A DNA stretch of 64,000 nt from CBDDBX01 sp965225955 (GTDB lineage Bacteria > Acidobacteriota > Aminicenantia > UBA2199), in NCBI GenBank assembly GCA_965225955.1, contig CBDDBX010000036.1, positions 1 to 64,000 on the forward strand. Direction: 5' to 3'. The notes below the pieces were generated by a model. It saw only the letters and a list, made by a program, of their open reading frames with translations, did not search any database and was not told the DNA's origin. Numbering within the stretch: position 1 is the stretch's first letter; each line of letters starts with the position of its first letter. The translations under genes were made by a program, and so were the position numbers. Positions 54,054 to 61,638 of this stretch are shown here, piece by piece.

Positions 54054-54078
54054 GACGCAAAATATTACGCCTCTACAA
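54054..54078. repeat. REP-like repeat, copy 1
   Basis: GACGCAA followed by ATTACGCCTCTACAA. It resembles the elements at 57505-57526 and 58472-58494, all of the form GACRCAA...GCGYC...TAC. Such sequences are common dispersed palindromic repeats in bacterial genomes. Confidence 0.45.
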
Positions 54079-54188
54079 ATCGCCGATTTTGTATGTATAT
54101 TGGTACTTTGTGACAGATTTTGCGTGTCATTCCCTGATCAGGCTAATACAGAATGACAACTTTCATCAAACTTAGAGCTAAGATATTG

Positions 54189-54204
54189 TGTCGACGTGTC
54201 GACA
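54189..54204. other. 16-bp palindrome, candidate parS site 1
   Basis: TGTCGAC-GT-GTCGACA. Apart from the central two bases it is a perfect palindrome. It lies 1.2 kb upstream of parA. The copy at 54345 is its exact reverse complement. Length and TGT...ACA ends match known parS sites, but the core differs. Confidence 0.5.
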
Positions 54205-54344
54205 TTTTGGTGCATAATTGTTGGTATTTTTGCACATGATGTGTCGCCGACAGGTTTGATTTAAACTAAGACTGGAAGTTCAAGTAATAGGATAAACATT
54301 GATTAACAGAGGGTTTTGAGGGATTTAGAGGTAAAGAGCCTTGT

Positions 54345-54360
54345 TGTCGACACGTCGACA
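54345..54360. other. 16-bp palindrome, candidate parS site 2
   Basis: TGTCGAC-AC-GTCGACA, the exact reverse complement of the 54189 copy, 156 bp away. A shorter TGTCG-C-CGACA lies between them at 54242-54252. Confidence 0.5.
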
Positions 54361-54424
54361 TTAAGTGATATATTGTGCAAGTTGACAGATGATGATGGTG
54401 GCAAGATAGGAGTGAGAAGTGTTA

Positions 54425-54479
54425 AGGCTTATTGGACTTGTTAATACCACCCCGCCTGGAGTACCAGGCACCCCTCCTT
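54425..54479 (+). repeat. Dispersed repeat with conserved ends, copy A
   Basis: Begins with CTTGTTAATACCACCCCG and ends GGCACCCCTCCTT around a small hairpin (CCTGG-AGTA-CCAGG). The same ends occur in reverse orientation at 54756-54833 around a different centre. Confidence 0.6.
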
Positions 54480-54755
54480 TATAAGAATTTACTAACGGAT
54501 TATATGCAAAAAAAATCACCTTCCATTTTATGAGTCGCCACAACAGTTTGTTATGGGAAGGAGGGGATTTCTGTTTGTCTTAAACAGCTCCTCCTGGCTA
54601 ATAAAAAGAAAAACAGCTGGTTTTCCTGTTAAGATAGTTGCACAAATTACAATAGGATAGCAGAAATCGCCTCTTTTCTGCACCTCACTATACTGGTGAA
54701 TTACTTTATTTAAAGATTAACAGCATAAGTCATGGCCCGCAAAACAGCATTGTTC

Positions 54756-54833
54756 AAGGAGGGGTGCCAGCAAACTGTGAGCTTTAGCGAAACAGTTAAG
54801 CTGACGGGGTGGTATTAACAAGCCTAATAAACC
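54756..54833 (-). repeat. Dispersed repeat with conserved ends, copy B (inverted)
   Basis: On the minus strand it reads TTAGGCTTGTTAATACCACCCCG ... GGCACCCCTCCTT (middle omitted), matching copy A at both ends but with a longer centre containing TAACTGTTTCGC and CACAGTTT, which can pair. Together the copies bracket about 400 bp. Confidence 0.6.
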
Positions 54834-55355
54834 TTTAAAATGTGTCTAATTAAAATCTTTGTGAAATGTAGAGGGGAGGCACAGGAAGCTTTTCTGGCTT
54901 CTTTTAGCGTGCATTGGCGGTTCAGATATGAGATACGTAGGAATACAGCATTGAAACTGAAACATTCAGGATAATACGCACGCTTTCAACATTGCGGGCA
55001 CAAAAGTCGGACTATAATACCCCTTAGTGCCAATTTGTGTGCATTAGTGGTTAGCAAAAACAGGCAGATCTATTATGTTGACAACGCAATTGGGGCCAGC
55101 TTCGATATTTTATAAGACTGTCTTACCAATTATGAGAACTGACACACAGGTCAGTCCTTACAGGAAAGTTGTATTTAGCAGCCCTGCAGTATATTTCACT
55201 CTGAATAGAACTGTCAGAGGCGAAAAAACGATGTGTTTCACTGTTTTTTTGTTGAAGGGTTGATAAAAAAAATTAGTTACTGATTTTAACAGGTAACATA
55301 AGCTAAAACCCCTATATTACTGGAAAAAACAAGGCCAAAAAAAGCCTGGTATTCC

Positions 55356-55384
55356 TTGACACTGTAACTCTTTTTATATAATAT
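55356..55384 (+). promoter_or_regulatory. Sigma-70 promoter of parAB
   Basis: TTGACA (55356-55361) with TAATAT at 17-bp spacing (55379-55384); an overlapping TATAAT (55377-55382) has a 15-bp spacing. Confidence 0.7.
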
Positions 55385-55409
55385 AGACAGGTAAAGAGAG
55401 GAGAAAAAG

Positions 55410-56165
55410 GTGATAATTACAATAGCTAATCAGAAAGGAGGCGTCGGCAAAACGACCACGACGATTAATCTCGCGGCAGCTCTCGCTTTTCTTGGGTACA
55501 AAACCCTGATAATTGATATGGATCCTCAGGCAAACTCTACAGTTTCATTTCTGGATCCCAGCGATATTACTTATTCAACATTCGATTTCCTGGAAAACAA
55601 CTCCATTAGTTTTGAAGAGGTTGTAAAAGAGACAAACATAAGCAATCTCTCAGTACTTCCTGCTTCGATTGCTATTGCAAAGCTTGAATCAAAACTGATA
55701 GGGGAGATTGATTCCCATTTCAGAATGAAGGATAAAATCGATCCTATAAAATACAGGTACGATTTCATTATAATCGACACTCCACCCACTCTCGGGTTAA
55801 TTACAATAAACTCATTTGTTGCAGCAACACATCTGATTATTCCGATCCAGTCATCATACTTTGCGCTGGAAGGCACAGATGATCTGATTGAAACTTTTGA
55901 AAAAGTGAGAGTCAGAAGTAATCCGGATCTTAAAATCCTTGGAGTACTGATTACAATGTATGAGAAAAGAAAGCTCATTGCCAAAGATAGTGAAGCACAT
56001 ATTCGTAATCTTTTTGGCGATAAAGTCTTTAAAACTGTAATTACAAAGAACGTAAGACTGGAAGAGAGTCCTGCTTATAAAGAATCGATATTCACTTTTG
56101 CTCCAAACTCATCCGGTTCAACGGAATATCACAGTTTAGCGGAGGAAATACTTAAGAATGTCTAA
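55410..56165 (+). CDS. parA: Chromosome/plasmid partition ATPase ParA (Soj)
   Basis: 251 residues, starting with GTG at 55410 behind AGAGGAG. The deviant Walker A KGGVGKTT follows directly on IITIANQ, with Walker A' DMDPQANST, Walker B IIIDTPPTLG and the ParA end segments (EESPAYKESIFTFAPNSSGSTEYHSLAEEIL). There is no N-terminal HTH, so it is the short Soj type. It moves DNA with ParB. It overlaps parB by eight bases. The codons of the Walker A region (55438-55490) are strikingly GC-rich compared with the rest of the gene. Confidence 0.95.
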   Translation: MIITIANQKGGVGKTTTTINLAAALAFLGYKTLIIDMDPQANSTVSFLDPSDITYSTFDFLENNSISFEEVVKETNISNLSVLPASIAIAKLESKLIGEIDSHFRMKDKIDPIKYRYDFIIIDTPPTLGLITINSFVAATHLIIPIQSSYFALEGTDDLIETFEKVRVRSNPDLKILGVLITMYEKRKLIAKDSEAHIRNLFGDKVFKTVITKNVRLEESPAYKESIFTFAPNSSGSTEYHSLAEEILKNV

Positions 56166-57066
56166 GCGAAAAGGCCTGCCTGATTTTATGAAATCAAGGC
56201 ATAGCAATCATCTTGTGGATGAAATTGCTACAAGGTCAAAAACTTCAATAATAAGAATGATACCTATCGAGCGTATTGCTGCAAATATGATGCAGCCACG
56301 TCAGGACTTTGGTAATCTGGTGGAACTGGCTGACTCAATTAAAGAGAAGGGCATCCTTGAGCCAATTATCGTAAGACCTAAAGATGGGAAATTTGAAATA
56401 ATAGCAGGGGAGAGAAGATACCGTGCAGCCAAAATGCTGGAGCTTATGGAAGTTCCCTGTATTGAGCACGATGTTCCAGATAACGAAGCTCTGGAAATAA
56501 CAATAATTGAGAATCTTCAGAGAAAGGATCTCAATATTTTTGAATCTGCATACTCTCTTCAATCTCTGGCAGATATATATGGATATACTCATCAGGAGAT
56601 AGCTCAGAAGATCGGTAAATCCCGCGTAACGGTTACAGAACTGCTCAGGCTAACCGATCTGCCGCAAACGGTGGTAAATCGCTGTCACGAGCTTAAAATC
56701 ACTTCCAAAACATTTCTCCTGGAATTGGTTAAGCTTGAGGACCAGGATTTAATGAATCAGGTTCTTGATCAGTACTCAGAAGAGCCGTTTTCAAGAGATA
56801 AAATTAAAGATCTCAGATCCATTATGGATGGTTCAGTTAATCCTGAGGAGTCAGATGAAACTGACCTGGAAGATGCTGCAGAAACACTGCCACCTGTTAG
56901 TAGCAAAAAGCCGTTTTTTAAATTTAATTTTGCCACTGATGATAAGGCAGTGAAAATTGATTTTAAGATTAACAGCAATCAGTTCGACAAAGGCAAACTT
57001 ATCGATGTTCTAGAAAATCTTCTCACTGATATACGGGAAGACAGGATTGATGAGTTTAAATTATAA
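56158..57066 (+). CDS. parB: Partition protein ParB (Spo0J/Noc-like)
   Basis: 302 residues. The CTP-binding N-terminal domain has PIERIAANMMQPRQDFGNLVELADSIKEKGILEPIIVRP and the GERRYRAAKML motif. A DNA-binding HTH follows: YGYTHQEIAQKIGKSRVTVTELLRLTDLP. The C-terminal part is acidic then ends in a dimerisation-like helix (KGKLIDVLENLLTDIRED). It should bind parS and spread. Candidate sites are described at 54189, 54345 and 61564. Whether this locus is the main chromosome system cannot be told; no dnaA, gidA or replication gene is adjacent. Confidence 0.93.
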   Translation: MSKRKGLPDFMKSRHSNHLVDEIATRSKTSIIRMIPIERIAANMMQPRQDFGNLVELADSIKEKGILEPIIVRPKDGKFEIIAGERRYRAAKMLELMEVPCIEHDVPDNEALEITIIENLQRKDLNIFESAYSLQSLADIYGYTHQEIAQKIGKSRVTVTELLRLTDLPQTVVNRCHELKITSKTFLLELVKLEDQDLMNQVLDQYSEEPFSRDKIKDLRSIMDGSVNPEESDETDLEDAAETLPPVSSKKPFFKFNFATDDKAVKIDFKINSNQFDKGKLIDVLENLLTDIREDRIDEFKL

Positions 57067-57082
57067 GTAAAGCTAATTTTAC

Positions 57083-57141
57083 ATTCTGAGAGCTTAAAAT
57101 TAAAGCTCTCAGAATAGAGTATTCTGATAAATCTATCAGAA
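57083..57141 (+). terminator. Two tandem hairpins after parB
   Basis: First a 13-bp perfect stem ATTCTGAGAGCTT / AAGCTCTCAGAAT with a seven-base loop (57083-57115), then TTCTGATA-AATC-TATCAGAA (57122-57141). Neither has a U-tract, so they may protect the 3' end rather than terminate directly. Confidence 0.5.
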
Positions 57142-57504
57142 GAAAGAGAATAGGCAATTCTCAGAGATCAGAGGAAATTCCACATAATCCACCTTTTTTA
57201 AACAGGATCAATATTTTGGTTTACATAATATATCTTATCCGACATTGCTAATTCAGCAATCAACCAGCACTGAAAACCTGGGTTATTGCTCGATTTCCTG
57301 AAAGCTCTGAGATTTGCATATTTAATTCTAACTGGTGACTTGTACAGGAATATTTGATTCTCGTGAGTATATTAGATGAGCTCCTGAATCTCTAATAATT
57401 CGCTAAGGTTCAAATGATGCGATACGCTTTGTGTTTTGAAAAATCTATACTGCTACTGGGCATGGTTAGCGTATTTACAGAATTGGCATTTAACCTCACA
57501 GGCC

Positions 57505-57526
57505 AGACACAATGATGCGTCGCTAC
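57505..57526. repeat. REP-like repeat, copy 2
   Basis: AGACACAATGATGCGTCGCTAC; 18 or so of 22 positions agree with the copy at 58472. Confidence 0.45.
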
Positions 57527-57610
57527 TAAGGTGATTTGTTTTAATTTTGTCCGTGATTGTCAGTGTATGTATCAGGCGGTTCTTTAAATATATTGTAACG
57601 TAATATCCAT

Positions 57611-57639
57611 TTGACTGAGGGTGGCTATAATTTTATAAT
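57611..57639 (+). promoter_or_regulatory. Promoter of the acyltransferase gene, leaderless arrangement
   Basis: TTGACT (57611-57616), 17-bp spacer, TATAAT (57634-57639), six bases, ATG at 57646. The clearest leaderless promoter in the window; no SD. Confidence 0.8.
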
Positions 57640-57645
57640 AGCTTC

Positions 57646-58437
57646 ATGGACAGTAAATTTGGTAACAGTAATTATATGACACCGGAAACTCACAAAAGAG
57701 ATCTGGCAGACAGAATGGTTTTTAATACTCCGATATGGTTCTACTACAACCTATGGAGATACCTTGCAAGCGCTTCAAAAAAAGCTAAAAAGAAAATGTA
57801 CAACACTCAGGAATGGCATCATACTGCAAGTCAGATATTTGATAAACTTGAAGATTGTGGAGTAAAATTTCAGGTAGACGGACTTGAAAATATTAAAGCT
57901 CTGAATGGAACTCCTGCTGTTTTCATTGCCAACCACATGAGTACAATGGAAACCATGACTCTCCCATCAATAATAGGCCATTACCAGCCGGTTTCCTTTG
58001 TTATCAAGCAGAGTCTTCGTGAGGGTAATTTCTTTGGACCGATTATGAGAGAAATGGATGCTATTGTTGTTACCAGACAGGATCCAAGAAAAGATCTCAT
58101 GGATGTAATCTCTCAGGGAACTGATATGCTGAACCGTGGTATATCGGTAGTTATCTTTCCACAGAGCACAAGAACAACAGAATTTGACTCTTCAAAATTC
58201 AACACCCTGGGAATAAAACTTGCCTTAAAAGCAGGTGTACCTGTAGTACCTCTGGCTCTTAAAACTGATGCCTGGGATAATGGGAAATTAATAAGAGGTT
58301 TTGGGAAACTATACAGAAAGAAGAGAGTTCACTACTCTTTTGGTGAAATTATGAATATTGAAGCCAGAGGAAAAGAAGAACATCAGAAAATAGTCGAATT
58401 TATAACATCAAATCTTAATAAATGGAGGGAGAGTTAA
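57646..58437 (+). CDS. Lysophospholipid acyltransferase family protein (PlsC-like)
   Basis: 263 residues. The acyltransferase block I reads FIANHMSTMETMTLP (NHxxxxD with Glu in the last position), block III is FPQSTRTTEFDSSKFNTLGIKLALKAGVPVVPLAL (usual FPEGTRS), and VVTRQDPRKDLMDVI precedes it. It probably acylates a lysophospholipid or related acceptor at the inner membrane. The changed Asp/Glu in block I leaves activity somewhat uncertain. No long hydrophobic anchor is visible. Leaderless start predicted. Confidence 0.85.
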   Translation: MDSKFGNSNYMTPETHKRDLADRMVFNTPIWFYYNLWRYLASASKKAKKKMYNTQEWHHTASQIFDKLEDCGVKFQVDGLENIKALNGTPAVFIANHMSTMETMTLPSIIGHYQPVSFVIKQSLREGNFFGPIMREMDAIVVTRQDPRKDLMDVISQGTDMLNRGISVVIFPQSTRTTEFDSSKFNTLGIKLALKAGVPVVPLALKTDAWDNGKLIRGFGKLYRKKRVHYSFGEIMNIEARGKEEHQKIVEFITSNLNKWRES

Positions 58438-58471
58438 GACTCCCCCTTTCTCATCAGATTCAGATAAGTAA

Positions 58472-58494
58472 GACGCAATGATGCGCCTTTACAA
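58472..58494. repeat. REP-like repeat, copy 3
   Basis: GACGCAATGATGCGCCTTTACAA, in the gap between the acyltransferase and the ABC permease genes. Confidence 0.45.
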
Positions 58495-58545
58495 TCACAT
58501 ATTCTCAGTCTCAGGTTAAATTTTCAGTATTTAACCGGATCTCCT

Positions 58546-61119
58546 CTATTCATGTTTTAGAGATCTTACCGGATCTTTGGATGCTGCTCTGAAAGATTGA
58601 AAACTCACAGAGAGCTGTGCGATACCAAGAGCAATAATCCCGGCAATTATAAAGAACCACAATGACAACTCAGCCTGATATTTAAAATTCTGGAGCCATT
58701 TACTCATTGACATATAGGCTAAAGGCCAGGCAATTATATTTGAGTAGATTACCAGTTTAAGGAAATCAGTTGACAGAAGCGCCATTACTCTGCCTGTAGA
58801 AGCTCCCAGTACCTTTCTTATTCCTATCTCTCTTGTTCTCTGTTCAGCAGCAAATGATGCAAGTCCGAAGATTCCAAGAGCTGAAATAATAATAGCGAGA
58901 ATAGAGAAAACATTAATAATTGAACTTATTGTACTCTCTTTTTTATAGAGATTATTGTAGATATCATCAAGGAAATTGTAATCAAAAGGTATTGCACTGT
59001 TCATACTCTGCCATAAGTTTCTGACTTCTGAAAGCACTGCATCCTCGTGGCCCGGAGCAATTTTAATAAGAATTATACCGAAAAGGTCAAAAACAGTATT
59101 ATCAGTAGTAATCTCAGTAAGCCTTAGTAGAAGTGGTCTTATGCGCTGATGTAGAGATTTGAAATTTGCATCCTCCATTACTCCAACAATAGTTTTTGAT
59201 GATTTCCCTATTTTAATTTCCATTCCTGAAGGATTATCAATACCCATAGCTTCAGTAAAACTCTGATTTACTACTACAGCCTGACCTATATCCCCTCTTA
59301 TATTGTGATCAAAACCTCTGCCACTCAATATATTAATTTTCATCAGTTTCAGATAGTCAAAGCCAATGGATGATACTTCAGTAAGTACCTTTTTCCTGCT
59401 TCCTCTGCTGCTCCAGTCAATTGCGCTGTTGGTAACAGATCTTGTAGGATAACAGTCTTTAATACTCACAGCAGTTACAGAAGGAATTTTGAGAAGTTTC
59501 TCTTTAACTACAGCATAGGATTTTGTGAAATTTCCTTTTGAAGGAATACACAGGATATGCTCTTTATTAAACCCTAGCTTCTTCTTCTGAAGATAAGTAA
59601 TCTGACTATTTGTAACCAGTGTACCAATAATAAGAAGTACAGAAAAACCAAACTGAATAATAACAAGAATATTCCGGAAGCTAAAAAAGCTTTTTGAAAC
59701 AGGCCTGGTGTTCTTGAGAATGGTTACGGTCTTTTTTGAAGCAATAAAAACTGCAGGGTAAGTACCGGCAAAAATTCCTGTTGCAACAATTATGACAAAA
59801 AACTGAAACAGATTCTCTACAGTCATCATGCTGAAAACAAGTTTTTTATTTACCAGATTATTAAAGAGTGGGAGCAACAGATATATAGATATTATCGAAA
59901 AGAGACCTGAAACCATTGCAAAACATAGAGCTTCTCCTATAAACTGAGGTATCAGAGAACTCAATCCTGCTCCTGATACTTTTCTTATAGCAACCTCTCT
60001 GATTCTGTTTTCAGCCCTTGCAGTCATTAGATTCATAAAATTAAGGCAGGCTATAAATAGAATAAATATTGCAATCAGTGAGAAAATATACACATACTTT
60101 ACATCTCCATAACGTACATATTCACTTGATATTTCACTTCCATACAGATAGATCTTATCGGCTCTCTGTAACTCTACAGCTTTAAGAGTCTCTCTATAGC
60201 GATTAATATTGAGTTCAAGAAGCAATTTGTAAATTCTCGCCTCAATCTCTTCAATATCACTTCCGGCTTCTACTTTCAAATATAGCTCATGTACATGGTT
60301 CTGCCAGTTAAAACCACCAGCCCAGTGACGTTTCAGACCAAGTCTGTTACTATAAATTTCACCTGTAAAATGGGAATTTTCAGGTACATCTTCAACAACT
60401 GCAGTTACTGTTGAATCATACCAGTTGTTAAAGTTGAGCTTTTTACCCAGAGGATTCTCATCTCCAAAATATTTTTTCGCTGTTTTTTGGGAAATAACAA
60501 CTCCCCTGAAACCGGAATCCAGATTACCCTGAAGAAATTTCAGATTAAAAACACTGAACATTGACCTGTCTGTTAGAAAAAGATTCTTCTCAAAAAAAAC
60601 TCTTTTTTCTCCACTTTCAGAAGTATAAGATACACTCCATTTAGGTCTTTTATGAAGCTGGGTAAATTCAACTATTTCAGGAATTCTCTCTTTCAGGAAT
60701 GGAGCCATTGAATCCGGTGTTTTACTGGATTTACCACTTTTGAACTGAAGAATAAACCGGTACACATTTTTATCCATATGCTCATCATGTCCAACCTCAT
60801 CTGCAACCCACATGAATATCAGTATTGAACAGGTTATTCCTATAGATAATCCGGCAATATTAATTATCGAATAGAGTTTATTTCGATATATATTTCTTAT
60901 AGCAATTACTGAATAGTTTCTTATAAGTGCATTAAATGAAGATATACTGTTTTTAAGTATAAGAGCTATAGTGCTGATAATCTGCCCCGATAACCAGCAG
61001 AGAGCCTTCAGATTACCACTCTTTTCCTTAATAACTTCATACATCTCATGTATGTCGCCAACCAGACCATAGTGTTCACTACCGCAGATCAGCCGGAGAA
61101 ATTTTATTACCAGCTGCAT
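58546..61119 (-). CDS. ABC transporter permease (MacB/FtsX type) with N-terminal prefix domain
   Basis: 857 residues. Residues 1-65 form a small helical prefix domain (FLRLICGSEHYGLVGDIHEMYEVIKEKSGNLKALCWLSGQII), the kind found on permeases paired with PadR regulators. Two MacB-like units follow, each with a large periplasmic domain and FtsX segments (NIYRNKLYSIINIAGLSIGITCSILIFMWV; VASIISALGIFGLASFAAEQRTREIGIRKVLGASTGRVMALL). No ATPase gene is adjacent. Probable role is lipoprotein or small-molecule export, or signalling. It starts two bases after the PadR gene. Confidence 0.88.
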   Translation of the reverse strand: MQLVIKFLRLICGSEHYGLVGDIHEMYEVIKEKSGNLKALCWLSGQIISTIALILKNSISSFNALIRNYSVIAIRNIYRNKLYSIINIAGLSIGITCSILIFMWVADEVGHDEHMDKNVYRFILQFKSGKSSKTPDSMAPFLKERIPEIVEFTQLHKRPKWSVSYTSESGEKRVFFEKNLFLTDRSMFSVFNLKFLQGNLDSGFRGVVISQKTAKKYFGDENPLGKKLNFNNWYDSTVTAVVEDVPENSHFTGEIYSNRLGLKRHWAGGFNWQNHVHELYLKVEAGSDIEEIEARIYKLLLELNINRYRETLKAVELQRADKIYLYGSEISSEYVRYGDVKYVYIFSLIAIFILFIACLNFMNLMTARAENRIREVAIRKVSGAGLSSLIPQFIGEALCFAMVSGLFSIISIYLLLPLFNNLVNKKLVFSMMTVENLFQFFVIIVATGIFAGTYPAVFIASKKTVTILKNTRPVSKSFFSFRNILVIIQFGFSVLLIIGTLVTNSQITYLQKKKLGFNKEHILCIPSKGNFTKSYAVVKEKLLKIPSVTAVSIKDCYPTRSVTNSAIDWSSRGSRKKVLTEVSSIGFDYLKLMKINILSGRGFDHNIRGDIGQAVVVNQSFTEAMGIDNPSGMEIKIGKSSKTIVGVMEDANFKSLHQRIRPLLLRLTEITTDNTVFDLFGIILIKIAPGHEDAVLSEVRNLWQSMNSAIPFDYNFLDDIYNNLYKKESTISSIINVFSILAIIISALGIFGLASFAAEQRTREIGIRKVLGASTGRVMALLSTDFLKLVIYSNIIAWPLAYMSMSKWLQNFKYQAELSLWFFIIAGIIALGIAQLSVSFQSFRAASKDPVRSLKHE

Positions 61120-61121
61120 GT

Positions 61122-61445
61122 TTATTCACTTTTATTTAGTTCAGGTAGATTGTCCCAGAAAATCTCCTGTGTCTTCTTCGCTTCCACCAGTGCTTCGTGT
61201 CCATCAGTAGTGAGCTTATAGAATTTCTTACTCTGTCCTCCCCTCTTCTTTGTTGGTTCTCCTTTTATTGCTTTCAGCAAACCTCTTTTTACCAGTCTCT
61301 CAAGAGGAAAGTAGATTCCTCCAATTGCCATCCTGCGACCTGTAATTTCCACAATATTATTGTAGATGGGTAAACCGTATGCCTCATCCTGCAGTTTCCA
61401 GACTGACAACATTATCTGCTCTTCAAATTTTGTAAGTTCTTCCAT
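61122..61445 (-). CDS. PadR-family transcriptional regulator
   Basis: 107 residues, a winged helix: FEEQIMLSVWKLQDEAYGLPIYNNIVEITGRRMAIGGIYFPLERLVKRGLLKAIKGEPTKKRGGQSKKFYKLTTDGHEAL, the PadR fold with its wing in KRGGQSKKFYKL. It forms one unit with the permease gene downstream and probably represses it. The promoter carries two direct copies of TTATTTGT that overlap the -35, a likely operator. SD GGAGG. Confidence 0.92.
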   Translation of the reverse strand: MEELTKFEEQIMLSVWKLQDEAYGLPIYNNIVEITGRRMAIGGIYFPLERLVKRGLLKAIKGEPTKKRGGQSKKFYKLTTDGHEALVEAKKTQEIFWDNLPELNKSE

Positions 61446-61467
61446 TTCGCCTCCTTCATCTTTTCAG

Positions 61468-61496
61468 ATAATATGAATAAATAAATTATTTGTCAA
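61468..61496 (-). promoter_or_regulatory. Sigma-70 promoter of padR-permease
   Basis: Minus strand TTGACA (61491-61496), 17-bp spacer, TATTAT (61468-61473). Confidence 0.8.
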
Positions 61497-61505
61497 CTTA
61501 TTTGT
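61486..61505. promoter_or_regulatory. Direct-repeat operator candidate for PadR
   Basis: TTATTTGT at 61486-61493 and again at 61498-61505, 12 bp apart start to start, overlapping the -35 hexamer. An autoregulatory site is likely by position. Confidence 0.45.
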
Positions 61506-61563
61506 TCAGAAATTATGAAAAAATTAGAAAATAGATAAAAAACCTGAATCAGATATTGGGAAA

Positions 61564-61579
61564 AGTCGACGTATCGACA
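61564..61579. other. Degenerate 16-bp palindrome, candidate parS site 3
   Basis: AGTCGAC-GT-ATCGACA, two mismatches from the 54189 copy. It lies between the MCP terminator and the padR promoter, 4.5 kb downstream of parB. Confidence 0.4.
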
Positions 61580-61598
61580 AAGATGAATTTTTTTATTG

Positions 61599-61628
61599 AA
61601 AAAAAAGGGGCAGATATGAATCTGCCCC
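61599..61628 (-). terminator. Intrinsic terminator of the chemoreceptor at 61639
   Basis: Minus strand GGGGCAGAT-TCAT-ATCTGCCCC followed by eight T residues; a textbook rho-independent terminator ten bases after the stop codon. Confidence 0.92.
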
Positions 61629-61638
61629 GATATATTAT

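Larger units (their letters stand above)
53839..55409. other. Repeat-rich non-coding island upstream of parAB
   Basis: 1.57 kb without a believable gene (a 62-codon frame at 55075-55263 has no family features or ribosome site). It contains a REP-like element (54054-54078), two 16-bp palindromes in opposite orientation (54189-54204, 54345-54360), and two inverted copies of a longer repeat (54425-54479, 54756-54833). Three related segments, ATTAGTGGCT, ATTGGCGGTT and ATTAGTGGTT, each follow a CGTNNATT-like or GTGNATT-like stretch (near 54000, 54913, 55042). The parA promoter is at the right end. It looks like an accumulation site for small dispersed repeats, possibly beside a partition locus. 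Confidence 0.6.
57067..57645. other. Non-coding region after parB
   Basis: 579 bp without a gene. It begins with two tandem hairpins (57083-57141), contains a REP-like copy at 57505-57526, and ends with the promoter of the acyltransferase gene. Nothing else was recognised. Confidence 0.55.

Noticed and set aside
55075..55263. 62-codon frame in the island before parA
   Set aside because: No ribosome site, no family features, and composition like its non-coding surroundings.
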